From Niabella agricola (GTDB taxonomy: Bacteria > Bacteroidota > Bacteroidia > Chitinophagales > Chitinophagaceae), in NCBI RefSeq assembly GCF_021538615.1, contig NZ_JAJHIZ010000003.1, forward strand, positions 62,001 to 126,000: 64,000 nucleotides of DNA, written 5' to 3'. Shown here piece by piece: positions 27,144-37,200 of the stretch; the stretch's first letter is position 1, and every line of letters starts with the position of its first letter. Under the pieces are notes generated by a model, which was given only the letters and a program-made list of their open reading frames with translations, had not been told where the DNA came from and made no database searches. The translations under genes were made by a program, and so were the position numbers.

Positions 27144-29081
27144 TCACAGAGGCTTTAGCCAGATTGCCTGCCCGCCTGAAGCTTTCAGCGATTCCTGCAA
27201 TACTGTTTTAGAATTTACCGTTACTTTCCTGACACCAACCTTGGTTTTAGTAGCAACCTTGTCATCATCACTATAGATGGTTGCCAGGTACTTTCTGCCT
27301 GCCGGCAAAAAGTCAAAATTCACGCTCACCGTGCGGGGGCTTGTGTTATTTAAGGTTCCGACAAACCACTCCGCTCCGCTCCTTCTTGCTACGGTTACAA
27401 ATTCCCCAATGGCTCCATCCAGTGCCTTCGTATCATCCCAAACGGTTTTTACCTTATCAAAAAATTCAATTTCCGGCTCGCCCGTATACATTTTTGGATG
27501 ATCGTACCAATATAAAAACTGCAGCGGACTATAGTATACCGCAGCCATGGCCAGCTGGTGTGCATGTGTGGTTTTGATACGGTTGTTGTAATAACAGATC
27601 GTATAGTCTGCGGCGCCGGCAACAAATCTTGTAAACGGTAACGTAGTATTATGGATGGCATCAGGCATTTCTTCGTTTCCCCTTATGCCCTCCTGCGTTA
27701 ACAGGTTAGGATACGTGCGACTGAAACCCGTGGGCCGGTATTCATCATGGATATCGACCAACAAGCCGTAATCGGCACATTTTTTTACAGCATCATGGAT
27801 CCAGGTACTCCATTGCTGGTTCCCCACCTGAACGAAGCCGAACTTAATCCCCTTAATTCCCCATTTTTTTAAAACCGGTAGTAGCGTATCCATCTGCCTG
27901 TACAAAGCACGTTGGTTGATGTATACAAATATACCGATATCCTTACTTGCTGCATACTGTGTCAAAGCAGGAAAATCGATGTCTTTATCCGGATAGACTT
28001 TAGTTGCATCCGATTGCGCTCTTATTTCAGGTCCATACCAACCTGCATCCAGGTGCACGTATTGCAGGCCGTGCTGCGCTGCAAAATCCACGCAGGCAAT
28101 GGCTTCACGCTGACTTAAGCCAGACCGCATTGCCTTGCCCGGTTTGATCCATGAAACATCTTTGATCCGGTTCTCCGGGTTCAGGTTGAGTATGATGTAA
28201 TTATTGTTGACCAAATCAACCGGGCGCTCAGCCACCATAATTACCCGCCAGGGCGTATTGTACGCTGTAATAATATCTGCACCTGCATACATCGAAAGCT
28301 GAAGCGTGTTTAATTTTTCTTTGCTTAGCGCAAACTTTCCCCTTGTATAATCAACCATATTGGCTTCGACTAAAGCCACCGTCAATCCGTTGGTTAATTT
28401 CAGGGTAAGCGGGCGTTCGGATTCTTCTGTCCATCCTTTTAAAGGCATTAAACAAAACGGTCCCTGCGCCCAGCTTTCATGCCAGGCCAATGTACCCTCG
28501 GGAAAAGCAAATTGCGTCTGCTCTCCCGTAATATGAAGAAAGAGCCCGTTTTCTGCTTCCGGAAAATGATAGCGGAAAGCCACGCCTTCGTTGTAGGCTC
28601 GAATTTCCACATTCATAAAATAATAACGGCGTTTGTCATAACCGTCGCTAACACCCGCGCCTTCCATATTTCCTTTCCTGAACTTTAACACCGCCTGCCG
28701 GTAGCGGTCACGAATCAATGACCGTTCACCATATACAGGTTTCCACACCTGGTTGACAACAGATGTATCAATTCCTGTCAATTGCAGGTTATCTCCCCAG
28801 TGTTTCAATGTATCATTGGGTATGGCCATAGCCGACTCAAGCAGGTGGTTATCGATCAATACACCGATCTCCGATTCAAGGATCACCTCCTTTCCTTTAT
28901 AAGCAACTGTGTAATATAATTGCCTGCTTCCATCTTGCTTTTTCTTTTGATAGCAGGAGAAGCTATAATTGCCATCTGGCGACTTCAATACCATCTTTGT
29001 ATCGGCTATCACTGTTTCCTGCGAAAAAAGCGACGTCAAACAAAAAAAGAACAGCAGTGTTAGAAAGATACTTTTCATCAT
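27144..29081 (-). CDS. GH97 alpha-glycosidase
   Basis: A 645-aa periplasmic enzyme (signal MMKSIFLTLLFFFCLTSLFSQ) of GH97, calcium-dependent alpha-glucosidases and alpha-galactosidases. The N-terminal beta-sandwich (to about 270) is followed by the barrel (LQYVHLDAGWYGPE, GIKGIKFGFVQVGNQQ, DIHDEYRPTGFSRTYPN, TQEGIRGNEEMP) and a C-terminal sheet domain. Retaining GH97 galactosidases have an Asp nucleophile in a KVDF-type sequence. Here the position reads KFGF, and glutamates in the following loops are present, which is the pattern of the inverting SusB-like group. Its ATG overlaps the TGA stop of the GH88 gene, so the two are translationally coupled. Confidence 0.92.
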   Translation of the reverse strand: MMKSIFLTLLFFFCLTSLFSQETVIADTKMVLKSPDGNYSFSCYQKKKQDGSRQLYYTVAYKGKEVILESEIGVLIDNHLLESAMAIPNDTLKHWGDNLQLTGIDTSVVNQVWKPVYGERSLIRDRYRQAVLKFRKGNMEGAGVSDGYDKRRYYFMNVEIRAYNEGVAFRYHFPEAENGLFLHITGEQTQFAFPEGTLAWHESWAQGPFCLMPLKGWTEESERPLTLKLTNGLTVALVEANMVDYTRGKFALSKEKLNTLQLSMYAGADIITAYNTPWRVIMVAERPVDLVNNNYIILNLNPENRIKDVSWIKPGKAMRSGLSQREAIACVDFAAQHGLQYVHLDAGWYGPEIRAQSDATKVYPDKDIDFPALTQYAASKDIGIFVYINQRALYRQMDTLLPVLKKWGIKGIKFGFVQVGNQQWSTWIHDAVKKCADYGLLVDIHDEYRPTGFSRTYPNLLTQEGIRGNEEMPDAIHNTTLPFTRFVAGAADYTICYYNNRIKTTHAHQLAMAAVYYSPLQFLYWYDHPKMYTGEPEIEFFDKVKTVWDDTKALDGAIGEFVTVARRSGAEWFVGTLNNTSPRTVSVNFDFLPAGRKYLATIYSDDDKVATKTKVGVRKVTVNSKTVLQESLKASGGQAIWLKPL

Positions 29082-30280
29082 AAAAATTTATTGTTTTCCT
29101 TAATGCTTTTTAACCGCAATAAAGCTTCTAAATAATAATAATCTGCATAAATAATAGCCGCATCCACCTCTCCGCCGTTAGGCTTATGTCCTGAGCTGTG
29201 TAGCAAAAAAGCATCATTAACCCCACGGCTTTGATATCTTTCCGAAGATAGTTCTGTCAGCATATGCACCGCCTTATCATAATAAGTTTTTGCTTTAGGT
29301 TTATCGTCCATTAAAGTAGAAAGCTGCAACAATGCAGCTGCTACAACTGCAGCTGCGGAGGCATCGCGGGGCGCCTGCGGAATACCTGGATCATCAAAAT
29401 CCCAATAAGGGATGCCGTCTTCCGGAAGCCGCGACAGATAAACGTCCGTTACTTTTTGAGCAAAGTCGAGAAACTGCGGATTCCTGGTTTCTCGGTATAC
29501 CATGGTATAGCCATAGATAGCCCAGGCTTGCCCACGGGCCCACATGCTGCTGTCATTGAAACCCTGGTGTGTCATTCCTTTTATCTTCCTGCCCGTAGCC
29601 GTATCATAAATAACTACATGGTAAGAGGCATAGTCGGGCCTGAATTGATTTTTCATGGTGGTAACAGCATGATCGACGGCTATATCATAAAGGCGTTTAC
29701 CGCCGCCATTTTTAGCTGCCCAAAACAAAAGATCCAGGTTGATCATATTATCCATAATAGTATTATGACGTAATGGCCAATCTACACCCGGCACTTTGCG
29801 AGGCCAGGAGAGGATGGTTCCTACTTTGGGATTAAATAATGTAGCTAAGGAGTCTGCTGCACGTAATAGTATTTGCCTGTAAGTACTATCCCCGGTCAGC
29901 CGGTATCCATTGCCTGCGCTGCAAAATAACTGAAAGCCGATGTCATGATCAATTGCTGATGAGTCAACAAGCGGATATAGTGCCCGCGCGCTTTTTACAG
30001 CGGCTGCCTTCCACTCCTCCTTATTGCTACACTCATAGGCGTACCACAAAATGCCGGGCCAGAAACCGCTGGTCCAGTCGCGGTAGTTCACGAGACGCCA
30101 GGCAGTATCACCATGGGCGATACTGCGGGGCATCATTACCGAATCTTTCAGAGAGGACAAGGTTTTTTGCGCCTGCTTCAGGCAATAATCCAGTTCTTTT
30201 TCAACGCTAAAAGCACGGGATCCGGCACAGCCTGCCAGCACAACAATTACTGCAATACCAAAAAAAAATATTTTCTTCAT
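29078..30280 (-). CDS. GH88 unsaturated glucuronyl hydrolase (lipoprotein)
   Basis: A 400-aa enzyme that removes the 4,5-unsaturated uronic acid left at the end of oligosaccharides cut by a polysaccharide lyase. MKKIFFFGIAVIVVLAGC is a lipoprotein signal, with Cys18 as the acylated residue. The alpha/alpha-barrel motifs are YRDWTSGFWPGILWYAYE, HDIGFQLFCSAGNGYRLTGD and HNTIMDNMINLDLLFWAAK, whose aspartates correspond to the vinyl-ether-hydrating residues of the family. WARGQAWAIYGYTMVYRET and PYWDFDDP follow. It is 298 bp downstream of the PL38-like lyase, its natural partner, and overlaps GH97. Confidence 0.92.
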   Translation of the reverse strand: MKKIFFFGIAVIVVLAGCAGSRAFSVEKELDYCLKQAQKTLSSLKDSVMMPRSIAHGDTAWRLVNYRDWTSGFWPGILWYAYECSNKEEWKAAAVKSARALYPLVDSSAIDHDIGFQLFCSAGNGYRLTGDSTYRQILLRAADSLATLFNPKVGTILSWPRKVPGVDWPLRHNTIMDNMINLDLLFWAAKNGGGKRLYDIAVDHAVTTMKNQFRPDYASYHVVIYDTATGRKIKGMTHQGFNDSSMWARGQAWAIYGYTMVYRETRNPQFLDFAQKVTDVYLSRLPEDGIPYWDFDDPGIPQAPRDASAAAVVAAALLQLSTLMDDKPKAKTYYDKAVHMLTELSSERYQSRGVNDAFLLHSSGHKPNGGEVDAAIIYADYYYLEALLRLKSIKENNKFL

Positions 30281-30407
30281 CCGTATGTATTTTCATTTGT
30301 CCGCTACAGCGAACTTTCTGCCCGGACATTCTTAAAGCATCCGGCTCCCGGTTATCATAAACAGGTATCAAAATTATTCTTACATATAGTTTAACCTCCT
30401 CCTTCGA

Positions 30408-30459
30408 GCCAGTGGAGACACTGGCCAAGGCTATGCTAAGGTTTGTGCCTCCACAAACC
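30408..30459. other. Two adjacent perfect hairpins between the lyase and GH88 genes
   Basis: GCCAGTG-GAGA-CACTGGC (30408-30425) and GGTTTGTG-CCTC-CACAAACC (30440-30459) are perfect stems with 4-nt loops, 14 bp apart. They sit in the one wide gap of the long PUL transcript. Neither has a T-tract, so they are not plain terminators. Transcript processing, 3' end protection or a dispersed palindromic repeat are possible. Confidence 0.6.
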
Positions 30460-30578
30460 AGTTGGATGCATTCAATAAAATTGATGTCGGTTTATTATTA
30501 CCGGCCCGCCGGCGAAAGGCATCCTTTTATTTTGTGTGAGCCGTAATATTTCCGGAACATCCGCTCCGTCCATCTGTC

Positions 30579-32336
30579 TTATTCCCAACGGTTGAAAAGA
30601 AGCGTACCATATCCGGGATTATCCGCGCCGGCGGGCGCCTTTTCCGGCCTTAACTGCTGCAATACCTGCACTGTATAAGGCATCGCTTGCCCTTTTTTCA
30701 CCACATAGTGATTGTACGCGATTTCAAAGACAGAACGGAAATTGGTGGAACGGGCCGAAATAGATTCCGGTGTATAGTCTTTATAACGCTCATGATAATC
30801 GTACCAGGTACGAAACGGCACCTCATTACCCAGGTTGTATGCTGCCGTATATTCATACCCGCGCATGATGGCGTTGTTGGAGGCTTCATATAACGGGATG
30901 CCCTGGTTTTCGGCAATTTCACACAATTCAGAAAGGCAGCCCAGCGCCAACGTGGTATGAGGCTGATCGCGGTTACTTTCCTGCAGCTGGCCGGCATCTG
31001 ACACCACGTACTGATTGATGCTTCCGTTTCCTTCTCCATGATAGAAATAAGTAACTACGCGGTTGAGCATATCCACATCTTCCGTATAAACGGCGATAGC
31101 CATCAGGGCTTTCATACAAATGATGTCCCAGTTCCCATGTGCATAGGGCCTGAAATTCCGAAGGGTTGGGTAGAATGCTTGCTGTAACATTTTGCCGAAT
31201 TGCACCGCCGATGCTTCAGGCCATTGATTGTACGTGTACCGCATGATCTCTCCGGCATTGGCCAAAATAAAGCCATACAATCCATTTAGTTCTGCGTCGG
31301 CACCCACAATACCAATCGCCTTATTGGCATAGGCCTCTAATATCTGCACCGATTTGCGGGCATGTAATGTGTCTTTGGTGATGTACCACATCAGGGCATT
31401 GTAATAGGCGCCCAGCACATCGCGTTCTACAAGCCCTTTCACGGCGCCGCCCCGTAGCCCGTCTACGGTTATATTATTATCTCTTGTAAAATAGGTGAAC
31501 GGGCCTCTCAGCTGATAATCATAACGAGAGCGATAATCATTTTTCAGCAACTGGTAGCAGGCATAGGCATTCGGTTTTTGTTCCAACACCAAAGAGCGGA
31601 TACGGTTTAGATCCGCTTGGGAATGCAGCAGCCCGGGGTGTTTGATTTTTTTAATAAAAGAATAGGCAGGCGGCGTGGGAATATTCAGTTGCGCACGCAT
31701 ATCTTCCACCGATCTGAAACTTTTTATCCACGATACGGTGTAGCCGATATCGCCTGCTGCCAGTTGTGCCCTGGTTAATTCAACTTCTGCCAGTTTAAAC
31801 TGGAAACGCCACAGGAACACATCGCCATCCGGAACGGGGTTACTGCCCAGCCCGCCATAGCGCAGGTCCCAGTAGTAGATATTGCTGCCATCCGGCTGTT
31901 TGATAACGGTGTGGTTATTGTTGCGGTTATTATAGGAGCCGAGATTGGTATCGAAAAAGAAATTGGACCGGGGCGGTTTTCTCATTTTGATGGCGATTAC
32001 GGGAAAATTGGCTTTATTGATAACAAGCCCGTTTTTCCGGCTAAAATCACCACGGTAATACGGAACCGTTGCATTTTGCAGCCACATGGTTGCTGCCAGT
32101 TTCCCATTTTCAAGCCTGCCCGAGGGGGCATTCCAGTTCAGTGTATCCATTTTGCTGAAATCGTCATTGATGTAGCCGGGTAGCGTGGTATCTACCGGCA
32201 TCAGTTCGGGCGCCGTGTTGGAGTTAACAGCAGCCAACAATGATTCAGGGTCATTTGCCCGCATATTTTTTTTGCAGGCTGTAAAGCTTATCATCAAGGA
32301 CAATAAACCGGGTAATAGTTTTGCAATCATTTTCAT
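30579..32336 (-). CDS. Alginate-lyase-superfamily polysaccharide lyase (PL38-like, copy a), lipoprotein
   Basis: A 585-aa lipoprotein (signal ending LMISFTAC). Residues about 45-230 are a beta-sandwich-like N-terminal region (YINDDFSKMDTLNWNAPSG). Residues 240-560 are the alpha-helical toroid: ELNGLYGFILANAGEIMRYTY, FRPYAHGNWDIICMKALMAIA, and GQLQESNRDQPHTTLALGCLSELCEIAENQG. The GNWD, NRDQPH and YNLGNEVPF blocks also occur in the second lyase at 38420. The best family match I can name is PL38 (alginate/glucuronan lyases). It would cut uronate-containing chains by beta-elimination, with GH88 processing the products. Follows susD by 122 bp. Confidence 0.75.
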   Translation of the reverse strand: MKMIAKLLPGLLSLMISFTACKKNMRANDPESLLAAVNSNTAPELMPVDTTLPGYINDDFSKMDTLNWNAPSGRLENGKLAATMWLQNATVPYYRGDFSRKNGLVINKANFPVIAIKMRKPPRSNFFFDTNLGSYNNRNNNHTVIKQPDGSNIYYWDLRYGGLGSNPVPDGDVFLWRFQFKLAEVELTRAQLAAGDIGYTVSWIKSFRSVEDMRAQLNIPTPPAYSFIKKIKHPGLLHSQADLNRIRSLVLEQKPNAYACYQLLKNDYRSRYDYQLRGPFTYFTRDNNITVDGLRGGAVKGLVERDVLGAYYNALMWYITKDTLHARKSVQILEAYANKAIGIVGADAELNGLYGFILANAGEIMRYTYNQWPEASAVQFGKMLQQAFYPTLRNFRPYAHGNWDIICMKALMAIAVYTEDVDMLNRVVTYFYHGEGNGSINQYVVSDAGQLQESNRDQPHTTLALGCLSELCEIAENQGIPLYEASNNAIMRGYEYTAAYNLGNEVPFRTWYDYHERYKDYTPESISARSTNFRSVFEIAYNHYVVKKGQAMPYTVQVLQQLRPEKAPAGADNPGYGTLLFNRWE

Positions 32337-32458
32337 ATGTATTTGGAGTTATCAAATGGTCCCGAAAGCCATCGGGATGGAATAAAGATTTACATCGTCT
32401 TCAGTATCATCTGATTGATTTTCATAATTATCTTATTTTATATTCTGAAGGATCAATT

Positions 32459-34189
32459 TTACCACCCGGGGTTTTGCTCCAGTTTCGGGTTGAGCTGTAA
32501 CTGCTGGCTGGGCAGCGGCAGCAGGTAATTCTTTTCAGCCCATACCCTGCCGCTTTCAAAAATGAGGTTTCCATTGGCATCCAGGGGAAAGGGGGCATTA
32601 CCACCGCTAACGGTATAACGGGTTTGCCACCTGGTACCGGTCCATTTTACTCCGGTAACATTCATTGGCATTTCGATTTCCGCGGTTTTCCATCGTTTCA
32701 GATCATCAAGACGGAAGCCTTCCAGACATAGCTCAATGGCCCTTTCCCGTCTTATTTCAAAACGCATGTCTAATCCATTGGCCGCTACCAGGGCATTACT
32801 AAGTTTAGGCATGGATTTGTTGACCCGGTTTCTTACCAGGTTGAGCGACTTATTAAGATCGTCATCCGATATGAACCCGTTCCTTTCAAAAATGGCCTCA
32901 GCATAATTTAAATACACTTCTGCCAGCCGTATCACCGGCCAGTCGTATCCTTCTTCATTATCATTTAACCTTCTTTCTGATGCCCATTTCTGGGTTTGAT
33001 AGCCGGTACCCGAAGCGCCGTTATGCCGCCCGCGCGAGTTCGCGATATCGGCCGCATCGCCCGTCCAGTTGATGCGGGAACCGGGGTTTTCATTATCCCA
33101 GTAATAGTTAGAATCGATCATCATGGTATAGCGCATGCGGTTGTCCCTGTTGGTGTATTCCGACCTGGTGGAAGCATCGCCCTGAAACAAAGGAGATTTA
33201 TCAACAGGCAAGCCGTCCTGGCAGAGAAACAACCGGGCAAATTTCCCGGTGGTGCCCGCACCCAGCCAGGTATGTGTAACGTTATTCCTGATCTGCCTTT
33301 GTGTGAAGGAATACCGGTTGGCCAGGATATATTCTTTATTGGCCGACTTGCCAATGCTGGCAGGGTTCGACCGCTCATCTTCAAGAATAAACAAATACTT
33401 AAGGGCAGAGTCGCCCAACGCTGCTGGTGCAAACAACTGGTAAAGATTGCTGGCTATAACAGCATCACTATTGGCAATGGACTTATCCAGCAAGGTATTG
33501 GCGCGGGCGCTGTTATTCCTGAATTTCTGCCAGGTACCTTCATAGAGGGTTACGCGCCCCAGGAAAGCCTGCGCAGCGCCTTTACTGATGCGGCCTTTAT
33601 CTGAGGCATTGATCGCAGTTTCAAGCGGAAGCATTGCTATGGCTTCTTCCAGATCTTTTACGACCTGGTCTATCACTTCATCCCGGCTGTTCCGGGGTGC
33701 CTGTAATGCCCCGGCATTAATATCTAACGGACTGGTAACAATAGGAACACCGCCAAATAATTGTAACAGGTCGAAATATACATAGGCCCTGAAAAATTTT
33801 GCCTCCGCTACGTAACGCTCTATCTCGGCGGGATTGCCGTAAGCAGTTGCCTTCTGCAGCAGGTAATTAATAGCTCTCAGCCGGGCATAACCGCCATTCC
33901 AGCTACCATCTGTTTGAGGCACGGTGTTAGTACCGTTGCCAAAATTGTTCCTGGCGAGCGAGAAATCACTCCTGAGATCCGAATGCGGACCATCATACAA
34001 TACATTACCAAACGTGAGCAGGTAGGTGTAAAACTCATTCGCTGCCAATTTAAATTGTTCTGGCGTTTTCCAGTAGTCTGCGTCTGAAATTTCGTTAAGC
34101 GGCTTTAAATCGAGCAGCTTATTGCAGCTGTACTGTAAGGACAACACCGTTATCAAAGCCAGGGTATATATAACTTTTACCATTTTCAT
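32459..34189 (-). CDS. susD: SusD/RagB-family glycan-binding lipoprotein
   Basis: A 576-aa surface lipoprotein that captures glycan and caps the SusC channel. The lipoprotein signal is MKMVKVIYTLALITVLSLQYSC, with Cys22 acylated. The mature start CNKLLDLKPLNEISDADYWKTPEQF is the standard SusD pattern. TPR-like helices follow (RYVAEAKFFRAYVYFDLLQLFGGVPIV), then VIRLAEVYLNYAEAIFERNG and the C-terminal RRERAIELCLEGFRLDDLKRW. It is 18 bp downstream of susC, as expected for a co-translated pair. Confidence 0.96.
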   Translation of the reverse strand: MKMVKVIYTLALITVLSLQYSCNKLLDLKPLNEISDADYWKTPEQFKLAANEFYTYLLTFGNVLYDGPHSDLRSDFSLARNNFGNGTNTVPQTDGSWNGGYARLRAINYLLQKATAYGNPAEIERYVAEAKFFRAYVYFDLLQLFGGVPIVTSPLDINAGALQAPRNSRDEVIDQVVKDLEEAIAMLPLETAINASDKGRISKGAAQAFLGRVTLYEGTWQKFRNNSARANTLLDKSIANSDAVIASNLYQLFAPAALGDSALKYLFILEDERSNPASIGKSANKEYILANRYSFTQRQIRNNVTHTWLGAGTTGKFARLFLCQDGLPVDKSPLFQGDASTRSEYTNRDNRMRYTMMIDSNYYWDNENPGSRINWTGDAADIANSRGRHNGASGTGYQTQKWASERRLNDNEEGYDWPVIRLAEVYLNYAEAIFERNGFISDDDLNKSLNLVRNRVNKSMPKLSNALVAANGLDMRFEIRRERAIELCLEGFRLDDLKRWKTAEIEMPMNVTGVKWTGTRWQTRYTVSGGNAPFPLDANGNLIFESGRVWAEKNYLLPLPSQQLQLNPKLEQNPGW

Positions 34190-34207
34190 TATTATAATGT
34201 TTCAGAT

Positions 34208-37200
34208 TTAGAAAGTAAGATTAAGGCCAAAAGTGAGATATCGATAGAAGGGGTATCGGGCGCTGAAAGTGCTTACACCATTATTAGAGCCATCGCCTGA
34301 ATTTGCTACGTTTCTTGAAGCTTCAGGATCCCAGCCATCCCTGATTTTTGAAGTCTCCCACAGGTCATTACCGGCGAAGTATACCCGCACTTTTTGCAGG
34401 CTGGCTTTTTGCGTCAGGGCGGCCGGCAACGTGTATCCCAATACCAGGTTTTTTAACCGGAGATACGCTCCGTTTTCGGCAACCCAATCAGAAGGGAAAT
34501 AGTTATAATTATTAATCGTGCCGGTAGACGAGATGCGCGGCAACCAGGCATCCGTTCGTTCCGGGGTCCACCATTGATGTGCATATGCTGCATTCTGAGC
34601 CTGGAAGATGGTACCTGCCGGAACGCGCCAGCTTCCATCACGAACAATGATTCTTTTACCCACACCCTGGAAAATCATATTCAGATCAAACCCTTTCCAG
34701 CCAAGCCCTGCGTTGAAAGAATAGGCAAAACGCGGATCGTCTGTACCTAAAAAGACAGCATCTTCGGGAAACGTTATCTTACCGTCGCCATTAACATCTT
34801 TAAACATATTATCACCCAGCGACAGCCGGTTGTTCGCCTGCGAGCTGGCGGGCCCGGCAGGCATATTGATATTATTCCCTGTAATAAATGCCCTGTAAGC
34901 AGTTAATTGTTCTTCCGTCTGTATGCGGCCATTATATACCAACCCAAAATACGACCCTATAGGATATCCTTCTACTGCATTATTCAGGCCCCTGTTACCG
35001 GAGCCGATGATTTTCTGGCCTCCAAAATCGGAAAGCATGGTTTTGTATGAGGACATATTACCTCCGATATGATAACTCAACGCGCCCATCTTGTCGCTCC
35101 AGTTTAAAGAAACCTCCCATCCCCTGGTTTCCAGCCGACCATTATTTCCTGCGGGTGCATTTACACCCAATACGGCCGGATACGTTCGGGCAATCAGCAT
35201 ATTGTTATTATTTTTTTGAAACAATTCAGCCGTACCACCCAGCCTGTTGTTTAATAAAGCAAAATCAAGGGCCAGGTTACCGGTGGTAACGCGCTCCCAG
35301 GTTCTGTCCAGGGCTACCAGACCACCTGGTGTAATCCTAACAGCGGGGCTTGTACCCAGGATCGGGAATCCGGACTGACCTGCACCGGTAGAAAAGCTAA
35401 GATTGAGCAACTGTGTGTATTCATACAGGCTGATGCCACCCTGGTTACCCACATTACCCCAGGAAGCCCGCAGTTTCAGATCATTAATCATCTTTATGTT
35501 TTTCATGAATGCCTCTTTCGAAATGCGCCAGCCTCCTGAAAAGCCGTAAAAGAATTTCCAGCGGTCATCTTCAATAAACCTTGAGGTTCCGTCGTACCGG
35601 GCATTGACTTCAAAAAGATACCTGCCCCGGTATGTATAATTCAGGCGGCTAAAATACCCGGCCAGGGCTGAATGATATTGAGCTTCTGCAACAGATTTCG
35701 ATGCAGGATCGCCAAAGCTATTGCTCAAAGATGGGGGAACGCCAGGTACAATATCGAGTGTCCGTCCAAAAAACCGGTTGTACTCCTGTCGCTCATATTG
35801 CGTACCCGCCATCAATTTAAGGTCATGGTTGGCATTAAACTTCCTGCTATATTCGAGGTAAGAACTTAAATTGTAATAAGCATCTTTGGCGTTAGATCTT
35901 TGATAAAAACTTCTACCCTGGCCCGACGGAGAAAGGTTGGAAACATTGCTTGCCCCCGCATAATCATACCAGCTGATCACATTTTCCAGGGTTTTGTAAT
36001 CTGTTACTTTATAATAGTATCCTGCGGTACCTACAGCCTTTAAATGCCTGTTAAAAGTGTAGGTCAGGTTAAAACTGGTGTTGATGGCCGTGTTTAACTC
36101 CTTATTATCTCCTCCAAAATTGGCTATCGCAACCGTGGAAGCATTGGCAATACCCGAACCCCATACATAAGGCTTACCCGTACTGCCCAAACCGTTTGAA
36201 GGCATGCCGGGCTGTATGCCATTATTCATAACCGCTCCGATATTTGAAGGCTGAATAATATCGTTCTTTTCAAGGGAAATATTACTTTGCAGGTTAAGCC
36301 TGGAAGAAAAATTATAATCGTGGGTTAGCCTTATATTGTACCGTTTATTAGCGTTATTGCCTACTTTCAACAGGCTGCCGTCATCTAAAAAACCTAATGA
36401 AATACGGTAGCCCGATTTTTCATTTTTGCCTGAAATGCTTAGCTGGTGCTCGTTTGAAGTGGCGTTACCAAACATAAAATCCTGCATCGTTCCGGGGAAG
36501 AAAACAAAATCCCTTACGTCAGTAAAAAAGCCTGCCTGTTCCAACCCCAGGTTGGCCAGCGCCTGCGCCGCCTCGGGCCTTGTCATTACCGTTATGCCAT
36601 TACTGGTGGCATACTGGGCCAGCATGGCGTATTTGTACCAAAGGTCTGCATTAGTAAAACCGTCGGCTACCCTGGCCTCCTCCATCATCGGCCCCCAGCC
36701 ATTGATATCAACAAGCTTTGGCTGCAGACCGATGATTTTCCGCGATACTGACCCGTTATAGTCGATTACCGGCTTCCCGGCTTTGGCTCTTTTAGTAGTG
36801 ATGAGCACAACGCCCCCGGCCGCCCTTGCTCCGTAAATAGAGGTGGCGGCTGCATCTTTTAAAAAAGAAATATTCTCAATATCAGCGGGGTTGAACGTAT
36901 TTAAGGCACTGGTGCCCGGGAGTGTCAGGCCATCAATAATAATGAGTGGTTCACCACCATTTACAGATGAGTTACCGCGAACCAGGAAATTCCAGGACTC
37001 CCTGCCCGGCTGCGCCGAACTCCGTGTAACGGTTACCCCAGGCACTTGTCCCTGCAAGGCAGCCAGCGGACTGGCAAGTGGCCCGCGGTTGGCAAAGACC
37101 TTTGCGTCTACAGTTGAAACAGCACCCGTGAGCGAGGTCTTTTTTTGAGTGCCGTATCCCACCACCACCACCTGGTCCAGCTCCTTTGACTCGGAAGTCA

